DNA of 63,771 nt from CAUZFZ01 sp963579025 (GTDB taxonomy: Bacteria > Planctomycetota > Planctomycetia > Planctomycetales > Planctomycetaceae). The notes beneath the pieces were generated by a model, which saw only the letters and a program-made list of their open reading frames with translations, made no database searches and had not been told where the DNA came from. This document shows, in pieces, positions 47,406 to 56,531 of this stretch (its first letter is position 1; every line of letters begins with the position of its first letter). The stretch is from assembly GCA_963579025.1 (NCBI GenBank), contig CAUZFZ010000043.1:1-63771 (forward strand), read 5' to 3'. The translations under genes were made by a program, and so were the position numbers.

Positions 47406-47621
47406 GTTCGTATCCTGAATCGCGATCGAGACAGTCAAGTTCCCGCATTGCCGGATATCGTATCAACTGGTCGATCTGGACGGCCCCATTCAAATCACTG
47501 ACAGTGTACCGTCTAGCGGTCCAACGCTCTGCGTCGGATCGTATCTGTTGGCGAGTACCTGTGGGGTTCACCGGCACGAACGCGACCCGTTTGCCGGACA
47601 CGCGGGCGATCGAGGTGAGAC

Positions 47622-50600
47622 ATGAACGCGATAGAGCTGCGGAGACGGCTGACAACTCGCGCTGTAATCATCCTGCTGCTGGCCATCCCGCCGGTTGCCG
47701 TCGCGCAGCCTCCCAAAGGCAATATCGAGCCTCCTCTGAATTTGCAGTGGGAGCAATTGCGTCACGACGTGTTCACGCACCGCCAGTCTCAATTGCAACT
47801 GGCCCGCGCACGCGACCTGATCAATGCCGGCAATTATGCCGCTGCGTTTGAGGCACTTCAGAAGGGAATCTTTGGCAATCCGCAGAGCTTAATGGACCTG
47901 CAGAGTCACCCCGTCGATGTGGTGACCGACAGCTTTTACTGGGACGGGCGTGAGCTGCGCAGCGTGCGGCGAGAAGCGGTTCGCCTGCTGGAGTCCATGC
48001 CGGCGCGGGGCCAGCGTGAATACGAGAAATTGTGGGCTCCGGTTGCGGACAAAGCACTGAAGGCCGCGATTCGCAGCGGGAGTTTGCCGGACCTGATGGA
48101 AGTCTCACGCCGTTGTTTCGCGACGGCTGCCGGAGCACGGGCGCTAGACATGGCCGCCACGAAGTTGCTGGACCAGGGTCAACCGGCGGCCGCAGCGGCC
48201 TGCTGGCAACAACTGATCGACTCGCCGCTGCACAGCTCGCGACTGTATCTCGGACTGTTCCATAAGACCGCGATCGCATGGCTTCTCAGTCACGACGCTG
48301 AACGAGCCGGTCAGGTTGCCGCGGAAGCGAGTCGACACGGTTTTTCGGTCGAGCTGGCCGATTTGAGAGAGGCGGTTGAGTCGCTCGCGCTGGTTCAGAA
48401 CGATGACCGGCGTGCTGGCTGGCCACTGCCATTTGGGAATATTCAGAACAATCCGATTGCTCAGGGCTCAGTCCCATACTTGAGTCCGCTCTGGACCCAG
48501 ACGCTGACCGGACCCAGGGACTTCGACGCTTTGACCAACTGGGAGCGGTCTCTGGTCCGTAGCGAACTGAGAGTCATGGGCTCTGCGGTGTGGCCAATCA
48601 TCGCCCGCGATCAGCTCATCGTGCGTGATCTGGACGGAATTCGAAGCTGCGACCCACTGACCGGGCGTCAGTTGTGGCGCTTCGACGGAACGCTTTCATC
48701 CCGTGAGTTGGCCGCTCGTCTGCGGACAACGGGGTTCGCTGGCATTGCACGCGCGACAGCCGCATCTGTTGAGTACGCATGGACGCATGCGTCCGGTACG
48801 GGTTGCATCACATCTGATGGCGATCGCGTCTTTGCCATCGACTGGGTCAGCATGGACGCTGATCACAACGTGGACAGCATCCGTGGGCGAAGTCGCTTCA
48901 CGGCTGCAAACCGCATCGTCTGTCTAAGGATTCCGGACGCCCAGTCCGCGCCGGCTCCAGGGACGGCGGATGCCACACCGCGCGTCATCAAGCCGGTCTG
49001 GTCCGCAGGCGGCTCGTCCAGCAATGACCTGATCGATCCACTGGCCGGGCAGTTTTTCGTCGCCCCACCACTGCCAATGGCCGGTGCAGTCTTTGTCATG
49101 TCCGAGTCTCTGCCGACTCAGGAGCTGAATCTGGTCAAGCTGGAAGCGGCCACTGGACGGCTCATCTGGATTCAAAAGCTGGGACTGGTCGAACGGAATC
49201 TGTTTGACCTGGGACAGCGACACCGTTTCAACCCGGTCAGTGTGCCGGCCTGCTCGGACAACATCATTATTTGCCCCACAGAGGCTCGCTATGTTGTCGC
49301 TGTGGACGCGATATCTGGCGAACTGTTGTGGATGTACGACTACTCGGACCGGTTATCGACCTTTCGGAATTCGAACCGCGGTCAGGAAAAAGGGTTTCGT
49401 GGGCTGCCGGACCCGCCGCACATTCAGGGCACTTCCGTGCTGCTGCTGCCACGGCGGTCTGACTACGTCCACTGTGTGGATCAGCGCACCGGTAAGCGGG
49501 TCTGGCGTACGAAACGGAACGATGATCTGTACGTCGCCGCCGTCACCGAAACTGTGGTTGCGACGGTCGGCAAGGGCGGCATGCGCGGACTTTCTCTGCG
49601 CACTGGTGAGGAGCTGTGGTCCACACGACTGGGTCTCCCCTCCGGACGCGGCGTGCGCACCCGGTTGGATGCGGACAACGGCGCAGAGTCGGAATCGGGT
49701 GACGCCTATCTTGTGCCTCTCAAACGCGGTGGCATCGCGGCTGTCAATCTGGAGACCGGACGAGTTCAGACATCGACACTCGTGCCGTCGGTTCTGGAGA
49801 GTCGCCTCGCACGTCATCTCAGCAGCGACGACCCGGGCCCTCGACCGGTTCGCGAACTCGACATGCAGTTGTTTGGCCTTGGCACCGAGCACACTTCGGA
49901 TGAAGCCCGGCCGGGCAACCTGTTGCTTCACGACGGGCTCGCCATTTCGGTCGGTCCGCGCCATCTCACGGCGTTCGCTCAGGTGGACGCCCATTTGGCG
50001 CGGCTTCGCACGGCTGCGCAGCGAGGCGAAGCAGTCGATCCGTTAGCACTTGCGCAGGTTGAAGTGGCTGCTGGCGATCTGCGGGCAGCCGAAGCGAGGT
50101 TGTCTGTTCTTGTGCTGAATGCTCTGAATGCTGGCGAGCAGGCCGAACGCGCACGCTGGCTGTTGCAGGAGTTGTTGCGGATGCAACTGGCAAGTCCCGG
50201 CCCCGGAGCCAAACTCACGGTTGCCGAGCAACGCGACATGGTGACTCGACTGACGGCGCTGGCGAAGTCTCCGCGTGAAAAAGAACAGGCGCTGATTCAG
50301 GTCGCGCGCTGGGAGCAGCAGCACGGCTCCGCGGTGCGTGCGCTGCCTCAGGTGGCATCCATTGCGTCGCTGGGTCTCAATTCTTTCATTTCAGTCGATC
50401 CGTACGCCGAACAGGTCGTCACGTCAGATGCCTGGGGTCGCAGTCTGATTCTGTCCGCCCGGCAGCAGGCCAGTCCCGACGAGTGGCAGGCCGTCGTTCA
50501 CAAGGTTGAGCAGCACCGGAAGCAGGCGCTGAAGACCGATACGATCGCCAGCCTCGAACAGTTTGTCTCAATCTATGCGTCGCTGCCTGAAGCCGGTTCC

Positions 50601-52370
50601 GTTCGTAATCAACTGGCAGATCGGTTGATTCAGCAGGGCCGATTCCAGTCGGCGGAATTACTGTTGATCCAGAACCGCACGTCTCCGGATGACGAAGTGC
50701 GGGCGGTCGCCGAGGTATTGCTCATCTGTCTGTGGGACCGCCTGGGCATCAACATTGAAGCCGGACAGGCGCTGCAGCGTGTGGCGAGCGAATTCCGCGA
50801 CGTAAGTCTGCAGCCTGTCACGCGCGATCGCATGGCCAGCGTGTCGGCGTCGCTGTCCAGTCCGCTGGACGAAGCGACGGGGCGCGGCTTTCTGGCGGCA
50901 TTCGATAAGTCGTCGCTGTCATGGCGTGTGTTTCAGGATTTGCAGCCGTTGGGCTGGCGCGTACGACGCGTCCAGGTGAGCGGACAGGGGCTGGCTGGAG
51001 CAAATCCGAATGCTCCTGGCGTCTGGCGAAAAGTGACTCGACGTGTCGACAACTCTCCGAATACCGGCTTCGATGTGGTTGGTACCGATGGCGGTACGGA
51101 TGGCGGACGCGAGATGAGCCGCTGGGTGCTGCTCGACCGGCTCAGCGGAGCAACGCGTGCCGAGGTCCTCATGCCGCAGCGCAGTCAGCTTCCCATGCCA
51201 CGGTATCGCTATGTGGGGCATCTCATGCCGGTCGGCGGCAAAACACAAATGCATGCCGTGTCGCTGCTGGAATCGCGGGACGGCAGGCCGTTCTGGCGGC
51301 ACCATTTCCGCCCCGTAGAATCCGTTAGCGGCGAAAAGGCCAGCAACGACGCGATTGAACCAAGCGTGGCCACTCCATCAGTCTTCGTTTTCCAGACCGT
51401 GAAGCATCTGATCGGTATCGAGCCGCGCAGCGGACGAGTGCTTTGGAGACGTTCGGATCTGGACCTTGAAAGCGGCGTTCGAGTCGACCGCGAGGCCGGC
51501 CTGTTCGGAGATGACGAAACGCTCACGCTGTTCCATAAAGACGCGGAGACGTATTCGATCCTGTCCTCGCAAACAGGAGAGACCATTCGCACGAATACGG
51601 CCAACGTGGACTTTCGGTATCCCAAGCGTGTCTTCGGTCGCAAACTCTTTCACGTTACGAACGAAATCACGGACGGGCAGAACAGTCCGTCTCGACGTAT
51701 TCGCGTCTGGGATCCGGCACGCCCGGAATTCGATTTCGATGAGGAGATCGTCGGTCGACTGAATTTTGCCTCATCGTCCAACGGAGAAATGGCGCTGCTG
51801 ATCGGACAGACGCTTCAGGTGTTTCGCATGCCCGAGATGGATCCGATTGCCAGTATCGAATTCGCACAGGCCGACCTGACGCGATTCACGACGCTCCGTA
51901 TGTTCTCTGATCCCCAGAACGTCTATCTGAACCTGCAGGAACGGACGACCGGGCTGAGTAGTGGCCGCAATAACTATTACCTGGCGGGAGATTCCAGCAT
52001 TCCGCTCAACAGCGTCTTCAAGGGCTCTCTGATGGCTGTCGAAAAGGCAACGGGGAAGATTCTGTGGAAACGTTCGGTTCAGCCGCGGAGTGTCCTGAAT
52101 ATCACTCAGTGCTCGCTGCCGTTCCTGATCGGGCTCTCACGCGTCAGCCCGCGGGGCAATAACACTCAGCGAGCACTGGAAGTTGAGTTGATTGACCGCC
52201 AGACCGGGCAAACCCTGGGACATGCCGACCGCCTGATTCCGGACCGCATCGTGCATTGCGTCGTCGACCGCGACCGTGGACTCCTGACTCTTCACGGCTT
52301 ATCCAGTCGCATCGATCTCGACTTCAGTCGCTCGGCGCAGTCACTTCTACTGGAGCAACAGCCGCTGTGA
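47622..52370 (+). CDS. Large secreted PQQ-like beta-propeller protein
   Basis: The protein has 1582 residues with a signal peptide (cleavage near AVAQPP). After a helical N-terminal region, PQQ/BamB-like propeller blades are seen twice. The first set covers about 330-720 (DGIRSCDPLTGRQLWRFDGT; VAVDAISGELLWMYDY; VHCVDQRTGKRVWRTKRNDD; LSLRTGEELW). The second covers about 1080-1560 (LIGIEPRSGRVLWRRSDLDL; LMAVEKATGKILWKRS). A TPR-like helical region lies between them (about 790-1040). The repeated W at blade ends is typical. It may be a scaffold, or bind a redox cofactor; there are no clear dehydrogenase residues. It diverges from the DUF1501 gene. Confidence 0.8.
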   Translation: MNAIELRRRLTTRAVIILLLAIPPVAVAQPPKGNIEPPLNLQWEQLRHDVFTHRQSQLQLARARDLINAGNYAAAFEALQKGIFGNPQSLMDLQSHPVDVVTDSFYWDGRELRSVRREAVRLLESMPARGQREYEKLWAPVADKALKAAIRSGSLPDLMEVSRRCFATAAGARALDMAATKLLDQGQPAAAAACWQQLIDSPLHSSRLYLGLFHKTAIAWLLSHDAERAGQVAAEASRHGFSVELADLREAVESLALVQNDDRRAGWPLPFGNIQNNPIAQGSVPYLSPLWTQTLTGPRDFDALTNWERSLVRSELRVMGSAVWPIIARDQLIVRDLDGIRSCDPLTGRQLWRFDGTLSSRELAARLRTTGFAGIARATAASVEYAWTHASGTGCITSDGDRVFAIDWVSMDADHNVDSIRGRSRFTAANRIVCLRIPDAQSAPAPGTADATPRVIKPVWSAGGSSSNDLIDPLAGQFFVAPPLPMAGAVFVMSESLPTQELNLVKLEAATGRLIWIQKLGLVERNLFDLGQRHRFNPVSVPACSDNIIICPTEARYVVAVDAISGELLWMYDYSDRLSTFRNSNRGQEKGFRGLPDPPHIQGTSVLLLPRRSDYVHCVDQRTGKRVWRTKRNDDLYVAAVTETVVATVGKGGMRGLSLRTGEELWSTRLGLPSGRGVRTRLDADNGAESESGDAYLVPLKRGGIAAVNLETGRVQTSTLVPSVLESRLARHLSSDDPGPRPVRELDMQLFGLGTEHTSDEARPGNLLLHDGLAISVGPRHLTAFAQVDAHLARLRTAAQRGEAVDPLALAQVEVAAGDLRAAEARLSVLVLNALNAGEQAERARWLLQELLRMQLASPGPGAKLTVAEQRDMVTRLTALAKSPREKEQALIQVARWEQQHGSAVRALPQVASIASLGLNSFISVDPYAEQVVTSDAWGRSLILSARQQASPDEWQAVVHKVEQHRKQALKTDTIASLEQFVSIYASLPEAGSVRNQLADRLIQQGRFQSAELLLIQNRTSPDDEVRAVAEVLLICLWDRLGINIEAGQALQRVASEFRDVSLQPVTRDRMASVSASLSSPLDEATGRGFLAAFDKSSLSWRVFQDLQPLGWRVRRVQVSGQGLAGANPNAPGVWRKVTRRVDNSPNTGFDVVGTDGGTDGGREMSRWVLLDRLSGATRAEVLMPQRSQLPMPRYRYVGHLMPVGGKTQMHAVSLLESRDGRPFWRHHFRPVESVSGEKASNDAIEPSVATPSVFVFQTVKHLIGIEPRSGRVLWRRSDLDLESGVRVDREAGLFGDDETLTLFHKDAETYSILSSQTGETIRTNTANVDFRYPKRVFGRKLFHVTNEITDGQNSPSRRIRVWDPARPEFDFDEEIVGRLNFASSSNGEMALLIGQTLQVFRMPEMDPIASIEFAQADLTRFTTLRMFSDPQNVYLNLQERTTGLSSGRNNYYLAGDSSIPLNSVFKGSLMAVEKATGKILWKRSVQPRSVLNITQCSLPFLIGLSRVSPRGNNTQRALEVELIDRQTGQTLGHADRLIPDRIVHCVVDRDRGLLTLHGLSSRIDLDFSRSAQSLLLEQQPL

Positions 52371-52555
52371 TGACGTAGATCTCTGCAGGTCGGGCCTTCT
52401 TCCGACGGAACCAGACCTGCACGGCCACAGTCGAAGTCACCGACTTCCGGTCACTGCATCACAACTCACTTCTATTGCAGTGGTTATGAGCATCACATCT
52501 CTTTGGCCCGTGTGAGTCTGCTTTCCTCCTCAGTCCTATTGAGAGGAGGTGTCGC

Positions 52556-53404
52556 GTGCGGTTTGCAGAAACAGTGATTGACGCGAGAGACGGTACAAAT
52601 CTGTTCGTTCGATCGTACTCTCCAGACGAGAGCTGCGACCGATGGATGGTCATCCTGCACGGAACGAGTGAGTACGGCGGACGTTACGATCACGTGGCCA
52701 GGGTCGCGGTTGAGCAGGGCTGGAACGTGATCGCTCCAGACCTGCGTGGACACGGGCACTCAGGTGGTGCACCAGTCCACACAGATCGGTTCGAACGCTA
52801 CCTCACGGACCTCGACGCCATCTGGACCCACTTCAAACTGAACCCGGACCGAACCGTCCTGGTCGGTCACAGTTTCGGCGGTCTGGTGTCCATTCGTTTT
52901 GCTCAGACCCGCCCGACACGGCTTCAGGCTCTGGTGCTCTCGTCGCCGCTGCTGGGTCTACTTGTGAAGATTGGCTCGCTCAAACTTGCTCTCGGTCGAT
53001 TGGCATCAATCCTCAGGCCGGAGACGAGATTTCGGAGCACTGTTCCGCCAGAGCACACCTGCCACGATCCAGAAGTCCTGAGTCGTCGCATGGCCGATCC
53101 GTTGATGCACCGTAGCATCACCGCAGCATGGTTTTTCCAGATGAAGCGGGCGCTCCACGATGCCTGGAAGGATGCGGCCAGACTGGAAATCCCAATCCTG
53201 GCGCTGCAGGCCGGAGACGATCTCATTGTCGACCCAGCCGCGGTCGAACCGTGGATACAAACGACAGCCACTCGTGATCCGGTGTTTCGCATGATCACCG
53301 GCGCCTATCACGAGGTCTTCAACGAACCCGACTGGCGTGACACGCTGGATGAAACGCTGACCTGGCTCGACGAACTGGTTCCATGCGTAACGGCTGAGGG
53401 ATGA
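52556..53404 (+). CDS. Alpha/beta hydrolase, lysophospholipase-like
   Basis: The protein has 282 residues. The features are WMVILHGTSEYGGRYDHVAR (oxyanion region), APDLRGHGHSGG, LVGHSFGGLVSIRFAQ (nucleophile Ser in GHSFGG), LALQAGDDLIVDPAAVEP (acid) and ITGAYHEVFNEPD (catalytic His), the Hydrolase_4/monoacylglycerol-lipase pattern. There is no signal peptide, so it is cytoplasmic. It starts with GTG at 52556, 5 bases after the very strong GAGGAGGT site. The substrate is probably a monoacylglycerol or lysophospholipid, by family. Confidence 0.88.
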   Translation: MRFAETVIDARDGTNLFVRSYSPDESCDRWMVILHGTSEYGGRYDHVARVAVEQGWNVIAPDLRGHGHSGGAPVHTDRFERYLTDLDAIWTHFKLNPDRTVLVGHSFGGLVSIRFAQTRPTRLQALVLSSPLLGLLVKIGSLKLALGRLASILRPETRFRSTVPPEHTCHDPEVLSRRMADPLMHRSITAAWFFQMKRALHDAWKDAARLEIPILALQAGDDLIVDPAAVEPWIQTTATRDPVFRMITGAYHEVFNEPDWRDTLDETLTWLDELVPCVTAEG

Positions 53405-53427
53405 GGGCGGAGCGTGTCACTAGATTC

Positions 53428-53464
53428 GCAATTTGCATTTTGAAATTTGCAATTTGAAATCTGC
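53428..53464. repeat. AT-rich repeat, left copy
   Basis: The copy contains ATTTGCATTTTGAAATTTGC plus AATTTGAAATCTGCA. It recurs inverted at 54611-54645. The GC-poor word composition (TTTGCA, TTGAAA) contrasts with the surrounding DNA. The two copies flank the aldo/keto reductase gene and its short margins. Confidence 0.7.
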
Positions 53465-53474
53465 ACCTCCCGCC

Positions 53475-54443
53475 TCACCGTATTTCCTGCACGCTACCGC
53501 TGACGTGACCGATCGGCGGGAACGAATGCTGATCGCGGTGGTACGGAGAGTCGTAGTGTTGCGTGCTTTTGAACCACTCGTGCCGACCGTCTGCGGACTG
53601 GTCTTTGACGCAATCCTGTATCTCGCTCAGTTCCGATTCGCTCATTGGCGTAAAGCCTCGCGCGATTTCGAGGTCCTGCTCGAGGTTGGCAACCGATTCC
53701 ATTCCAGCCACGAGCGTGCTGATCGGTAGACTCATTGCATACCGCCGACATTCCTGAGCAGTCAGTCCGGCGCCTGTAATTAACTGAGCATCACCGCCCA
53801 GGCTCTTCATGCCGATGCAGCCGATTCCGCGTTCGTTGAGGACCGGCAGGATTTCGTTCTGAAAGCTGCGGTAGTGTGCATCAGCCGCGTTGACTGGCAT
53901 CTGGACCGTGTCCCACTCGAAGCCGGTATCCAGCATTTTCCGGAAGATGTCGGGGTGCTTGTGTCCGGTGAACCCGATCAGGCGAACCTTTCCGGCCTGC
54001 TTCGCGGCCCGTGCTGCTTCGATCGCGCCGCCGGATGCGAACAGCCAGTCGGGGTCGTTGTCGTAGATGACCTCGTGAAACTGCCACACGTCAATGACAT
54101 CCGTCCTGAGCCGTCGCAGACTCTCCTCGAGCTGCTCCTCGGCCGTCTTGCGATCGCGCCCGCACACCTTGGTCATCAGTGTAACCTTGTCTCGACGTCC
54201 GCCCTCTGCAAGAGCGATTCCCATTCGACGTTCTGACTCGCCACCATGGTATTCCCAGGCATTGTCGTAGAACGAGATACCCCCATCGACGGCCTGGTGA
54301 ACCAGTCCAATGCTGTCCTGTTCGGTCAGGTGCTTCCTGCAGAAATGTCCGCCGCCGAAACCGAGAAGCGAGACTTTGATCCCACTGCGACCCAGCGGGC
54401 GAATGGGAAGGCCCTCGGCGTTGTGTTCGAGTGGTTCAGACAC
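53475..54443 (-). CDS. Aldo/keto reductase
   Basis: The protein has 322 residues. The catalytic tetrad is present: Asp60 and Tyr65 in ISFYDNAWEYHGG, Lys92 in VTLMTKVCGR, and His123 in VWQFHEVIYD. The end of the barrel has CIGMKSLGGDAQLITG and ISTLVAGMESVANLEQDL for NADPH binding. It belongs to the family of short, cofactor-dependent AKRs abundant in planctomycetes; the substrate is unknown. It starts with GTG at 54443 after TGGAGA. It is flanked by an inverted pair of AT-rich repeats. Confidence 0.92.
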   Translation of the reverse strand: MSEPLEHNAEGLPIRPLGRSGIKVSLLGFGGGHFCRKHLTEQDSIGLVHQAVDGGISFYDNAWEYHGGESERRMGIALAEGGRRDKVTLMTKVCGRDRKTAEEQLEESLRRLRTDVIDVWQFHEVIYDNDPDWLFASGGAIEAARAAKQAGKVRLIGFTGHKHPDIFRKMLDTGFEWDTVQMPVNAADAHYRSFQNEILPVLNERGIGCIGMKSLGGDAQLITGAGLTAQECRRYAMSLPISTLVAGMESVANLEQDLEIARGFTPMSESELSEIQDCVKDQSADGRHEWFKSTQHYDSPYHRDQHSFPPIGHVSGSVQEIR

Positions 54444-54610
54444 GGTGTCTCCAGAATGTTTGTCGGCGACTTGCGGTGGTCATTGAACAGTAGCATTTCA
54501 CCGTCACTGCAACCCACCACGCCGGCGGACGCCTGCCGCAGGCCCTTGATCGCAAGAGGTCGAATCACCCAGCATGGCCGCGTGCAGGAAGGCTGTTGGG
54601 GGGTTGGGAT

Positions 54611-54645
54611 TGCAAAGTGCAAATTTCAAAATGCAAATTTCAAAT
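54611..54645. repeat. AT-rich repeat, right copy (inverted)
   Basis: The copy reads TGCAAAGTGCAAATTTCAAA then ATGCAAATTTCAAAT. Its complement shares ATTTGCATTTTGAAATTTGC with the copy at 53428-53464, in the opposite orientation. Together they bracket 1.2 kb. Confidence 0.7.
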
Positions 54646-54696
54646 CTACAACGACAGTCACGCCCTCAACTCTCCTCTGCGCTCCGCGCAAAAAAG

Positions 54697-54729
54697 AAGA
54701 CCCGGACAGGAAATCCTGACCGGGTCTTT
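54697..54729. terminator. Strong hairpin terminator
   Basis: AAGACCCGG, AC, AGG, loop AAAT, CCT, GA, CCGGGTCTT. It has a nine-base outer stem and a three-base inner stem. An A-run lies on the left and TT on the right, fitting termination of the minus-strand HTH-receiver gene at 54882. Confidence 0.8.
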
Positions 54730-54881
54730 GCTGATTAAGCTGATGCTTCTGATGAACTCAATCTGAGTCGAGATTTTACGTTGGACATCCTTGTCAGCAA
54801 CGTTGGAGTTCCCCTGGCAAATGGACTCCCGACCCTGCCTGTTTCTTTGTGGGATTCAGGCGGCTCCGTAATCAAGCCAGC

Positions 54882-55454
54882 CTAAGCAAGCTGCTTCTTA
54901 CGACCGACAAGAGTGCGAATCCGCTCTGCGAGCAGAGCTGAGTCGAACGGCTTGCGGAAGGTCTCGTTGAAGATCGTACGGTCGAAACCGGCCGCATTAT
55001 CTTCATCGCTGAGAAGGCCGATCAGGACCGTCTCAAGGTACTCCGGATTGCGACGCAGATTCTGAGCAATCAGAAGAGCGTCGTTACGTCCCATTGCGAA
55101 GTCAACGACCACGCAGTCGGGATGCAGGGATTCAGCCTGAATTCCGGCTTCAAATCCGCTCTGAGCGTACTCCGTTTTGAAGTCCTCAGGGCTGACCATT
55201 TCGCCCAAACTCGCCTGAATTGCCGGTTCGGCACCGACGAGCAAGATCTTGCCCATCGCCTCGTCTTCAAGTTCGCCAAGCGGCATCCCATGTTCTTTCA
55301 GGAAACGGATCAAATGCTCTCGCGGGATCCGTCGGTCCTGTGAACCTGGAATCCGGTAGCCACGAAGGCGACCGGAGTCGAACCATTTTGACACGGTCCG
55401 AGGTGCAACTTTGCAGATCTTTGCTACTTGTCCAGTAGTGAAGATCGTCTTCAT
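54882..55454 (-). CDS. HTH (MerR/excisionase-like) plus receiver-like regulator
   Basis: The protein has 190 residues. Residues 1-60 form a winged-HTH of the MerR/excisionase type (FTTGQVAKICKVAPRTVSKW, then FDSGRLRGYRIPGSQDRRIP, then LIRFLKEHGMPL). Residues about 68-188 have the response-regulator receiver layout: KILLVGAEPAIQASLGEM, PDCVVVDFAMGRND (the phospho-acceptor Asp is kept), and NETFRKPFDSALLAERIRTL with the conserved Lys-Pro. The acidic pair at the start is replaced by Ala-Glu. It probably regulates transcription; no histidine kinase is near. The ATG at 55454 follows GGAG. A palindrome lies 30 bases upstream. Confidence 0.8.
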   Translation of the reverse strand: MKTIFTTGQVAKICKVAPRTVSKWFDSGRLRGYRIPGSQDRRIPREHLIRFLKEHGMPLGELEDEAMGKILLVGAEPAIQASLGEMVSPEDFKTEYAQSGFEAGIQAESLHPDCVVVDFAMGRNDALLIAQNLRRNPEYLETVLIGLLSDEDNAAGFDRTIFNETFRKPFDSALLAERIRTLVGRKKQLA

Positions 55455-55483
55455 CGCGGGCTCCACTTTCACTTTCTATGCAC

Positions 55484-55499
55484 GTGTGGATCACCACAC
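55484..55499. promoter_or_regulatory. Palindromic operator candidate
   Basis: GTGTGG, ATCA, CCACAC: a perfect inverted repeat with a 4-base centre, 30 bases upstream of the start of the HTH-receiver gene. It could be an autoregulatory site. No second copy was looked for beyond this window. Confidence 0.4.
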
Positions 55500-56527
55500 C
55501 TGCACCCCCCTACGATGGCTGGCTCTCAAGCCGCCGGGTCCATACCGAGAGCCACCGAGGTATCGGGTCGGGGCTGTCTCCAGTTACCGAGCAACGTTCC
55601 AACAGCTCCCGTCGGACCGCCACCTGCCTACATCGGCAAAATACAACTGAGGACTGTCGTCACTCCGTTCGCTTCCTCGAGGAAACTCATTTCCCAGGGG
55701 ATCCTCGCTCCTCAATTCAAAAGGCGGGTCGTCGTCGTGACGCACCTGTGCCTGCGAGTAACGCAGACCGGGTACGGCAGCCGGACGCATCCAGAACTTC
55801 TGCCAATCGCCTTGGTGAAGTCCTGACTGACAGCGATCCTCGCTGTCCCTGTCTTTCGTGAACCAGCAGCAGAACTCTCAGTTCGTCCCACCTCCCTCCA
55901 GACTGCGGGACAGGACTGTGAGTCGCTGACGGTCTGACCTGTATTTCGACGCGAACCCCACCAGGACTTTAGAACGATTAAGCCCTTATGAGAGTCAGAA
56001 CCCGGCTTGCAGGACAAACTGCCCCTTAAAGACCGGACCACCTTCTTGGCGGAGGTCAGTGCCTCATGCAAAACATCGCTACAACCGTCGCAGTCTGGCC
56101 GGGATCATCCATTCGAATCACCCGAACCGTTGCGATCGGTTCCAGCAGCCCGCAAACAGTATTTCGGATAAACTCCAGAAAGCCGGCAGCAATCTCTGTG
56201 TCGGTTTGTGAAATCGCGAGTTCTGCCCCGACAATGCCGATAATGTCGGAAGTACACGTAAGAACGATTCTGCCGCTGTTTCATTCTGAGACGCGGACAC
56301 AGGAAGATACGCGGTCGATCCGAACGGTCAGAAAACGATTAAGACTTAGTGAGTGATTGTGCGCTATCGCCTGTATCAGGATGAGGCGATTGTCCCGTCG
56401 ATCCGTTTTCAGACTTATCTCGACACACGCGCACGAGCAGACCTATATTTCCACGATCCCTTCCCACCCGGTCGGCATCTTCCGATCTCCTCTGATCACA
56501 TCTCCACGCGATTCCCTCACTTCAACC
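55500..56527. other. Long gap, probably non-coding
   Basis: About 1 kb has no convincing protein-coding frame. It includes a perfect hairpin at 55829-55847 (GACAGCGA, loop TCC, TCGCTGTC) and a second smaller one near 56040. On the minus strand a frame of 119 codons (55712-56071) is open but shows no protein-like pattern. The region may contain an RNA gene or long leader; I cannot identify one. Confidence 0.35.
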
Positions 56528-56531
56528 ATGG

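Noticed and set aside
55712..56071. 119-codon minus-strand frame in the large gap
   Set aside because: Composition is Arg/Ser/Thr-rich and irregular, no ribosome binding site was seen, and it contains hairpins.
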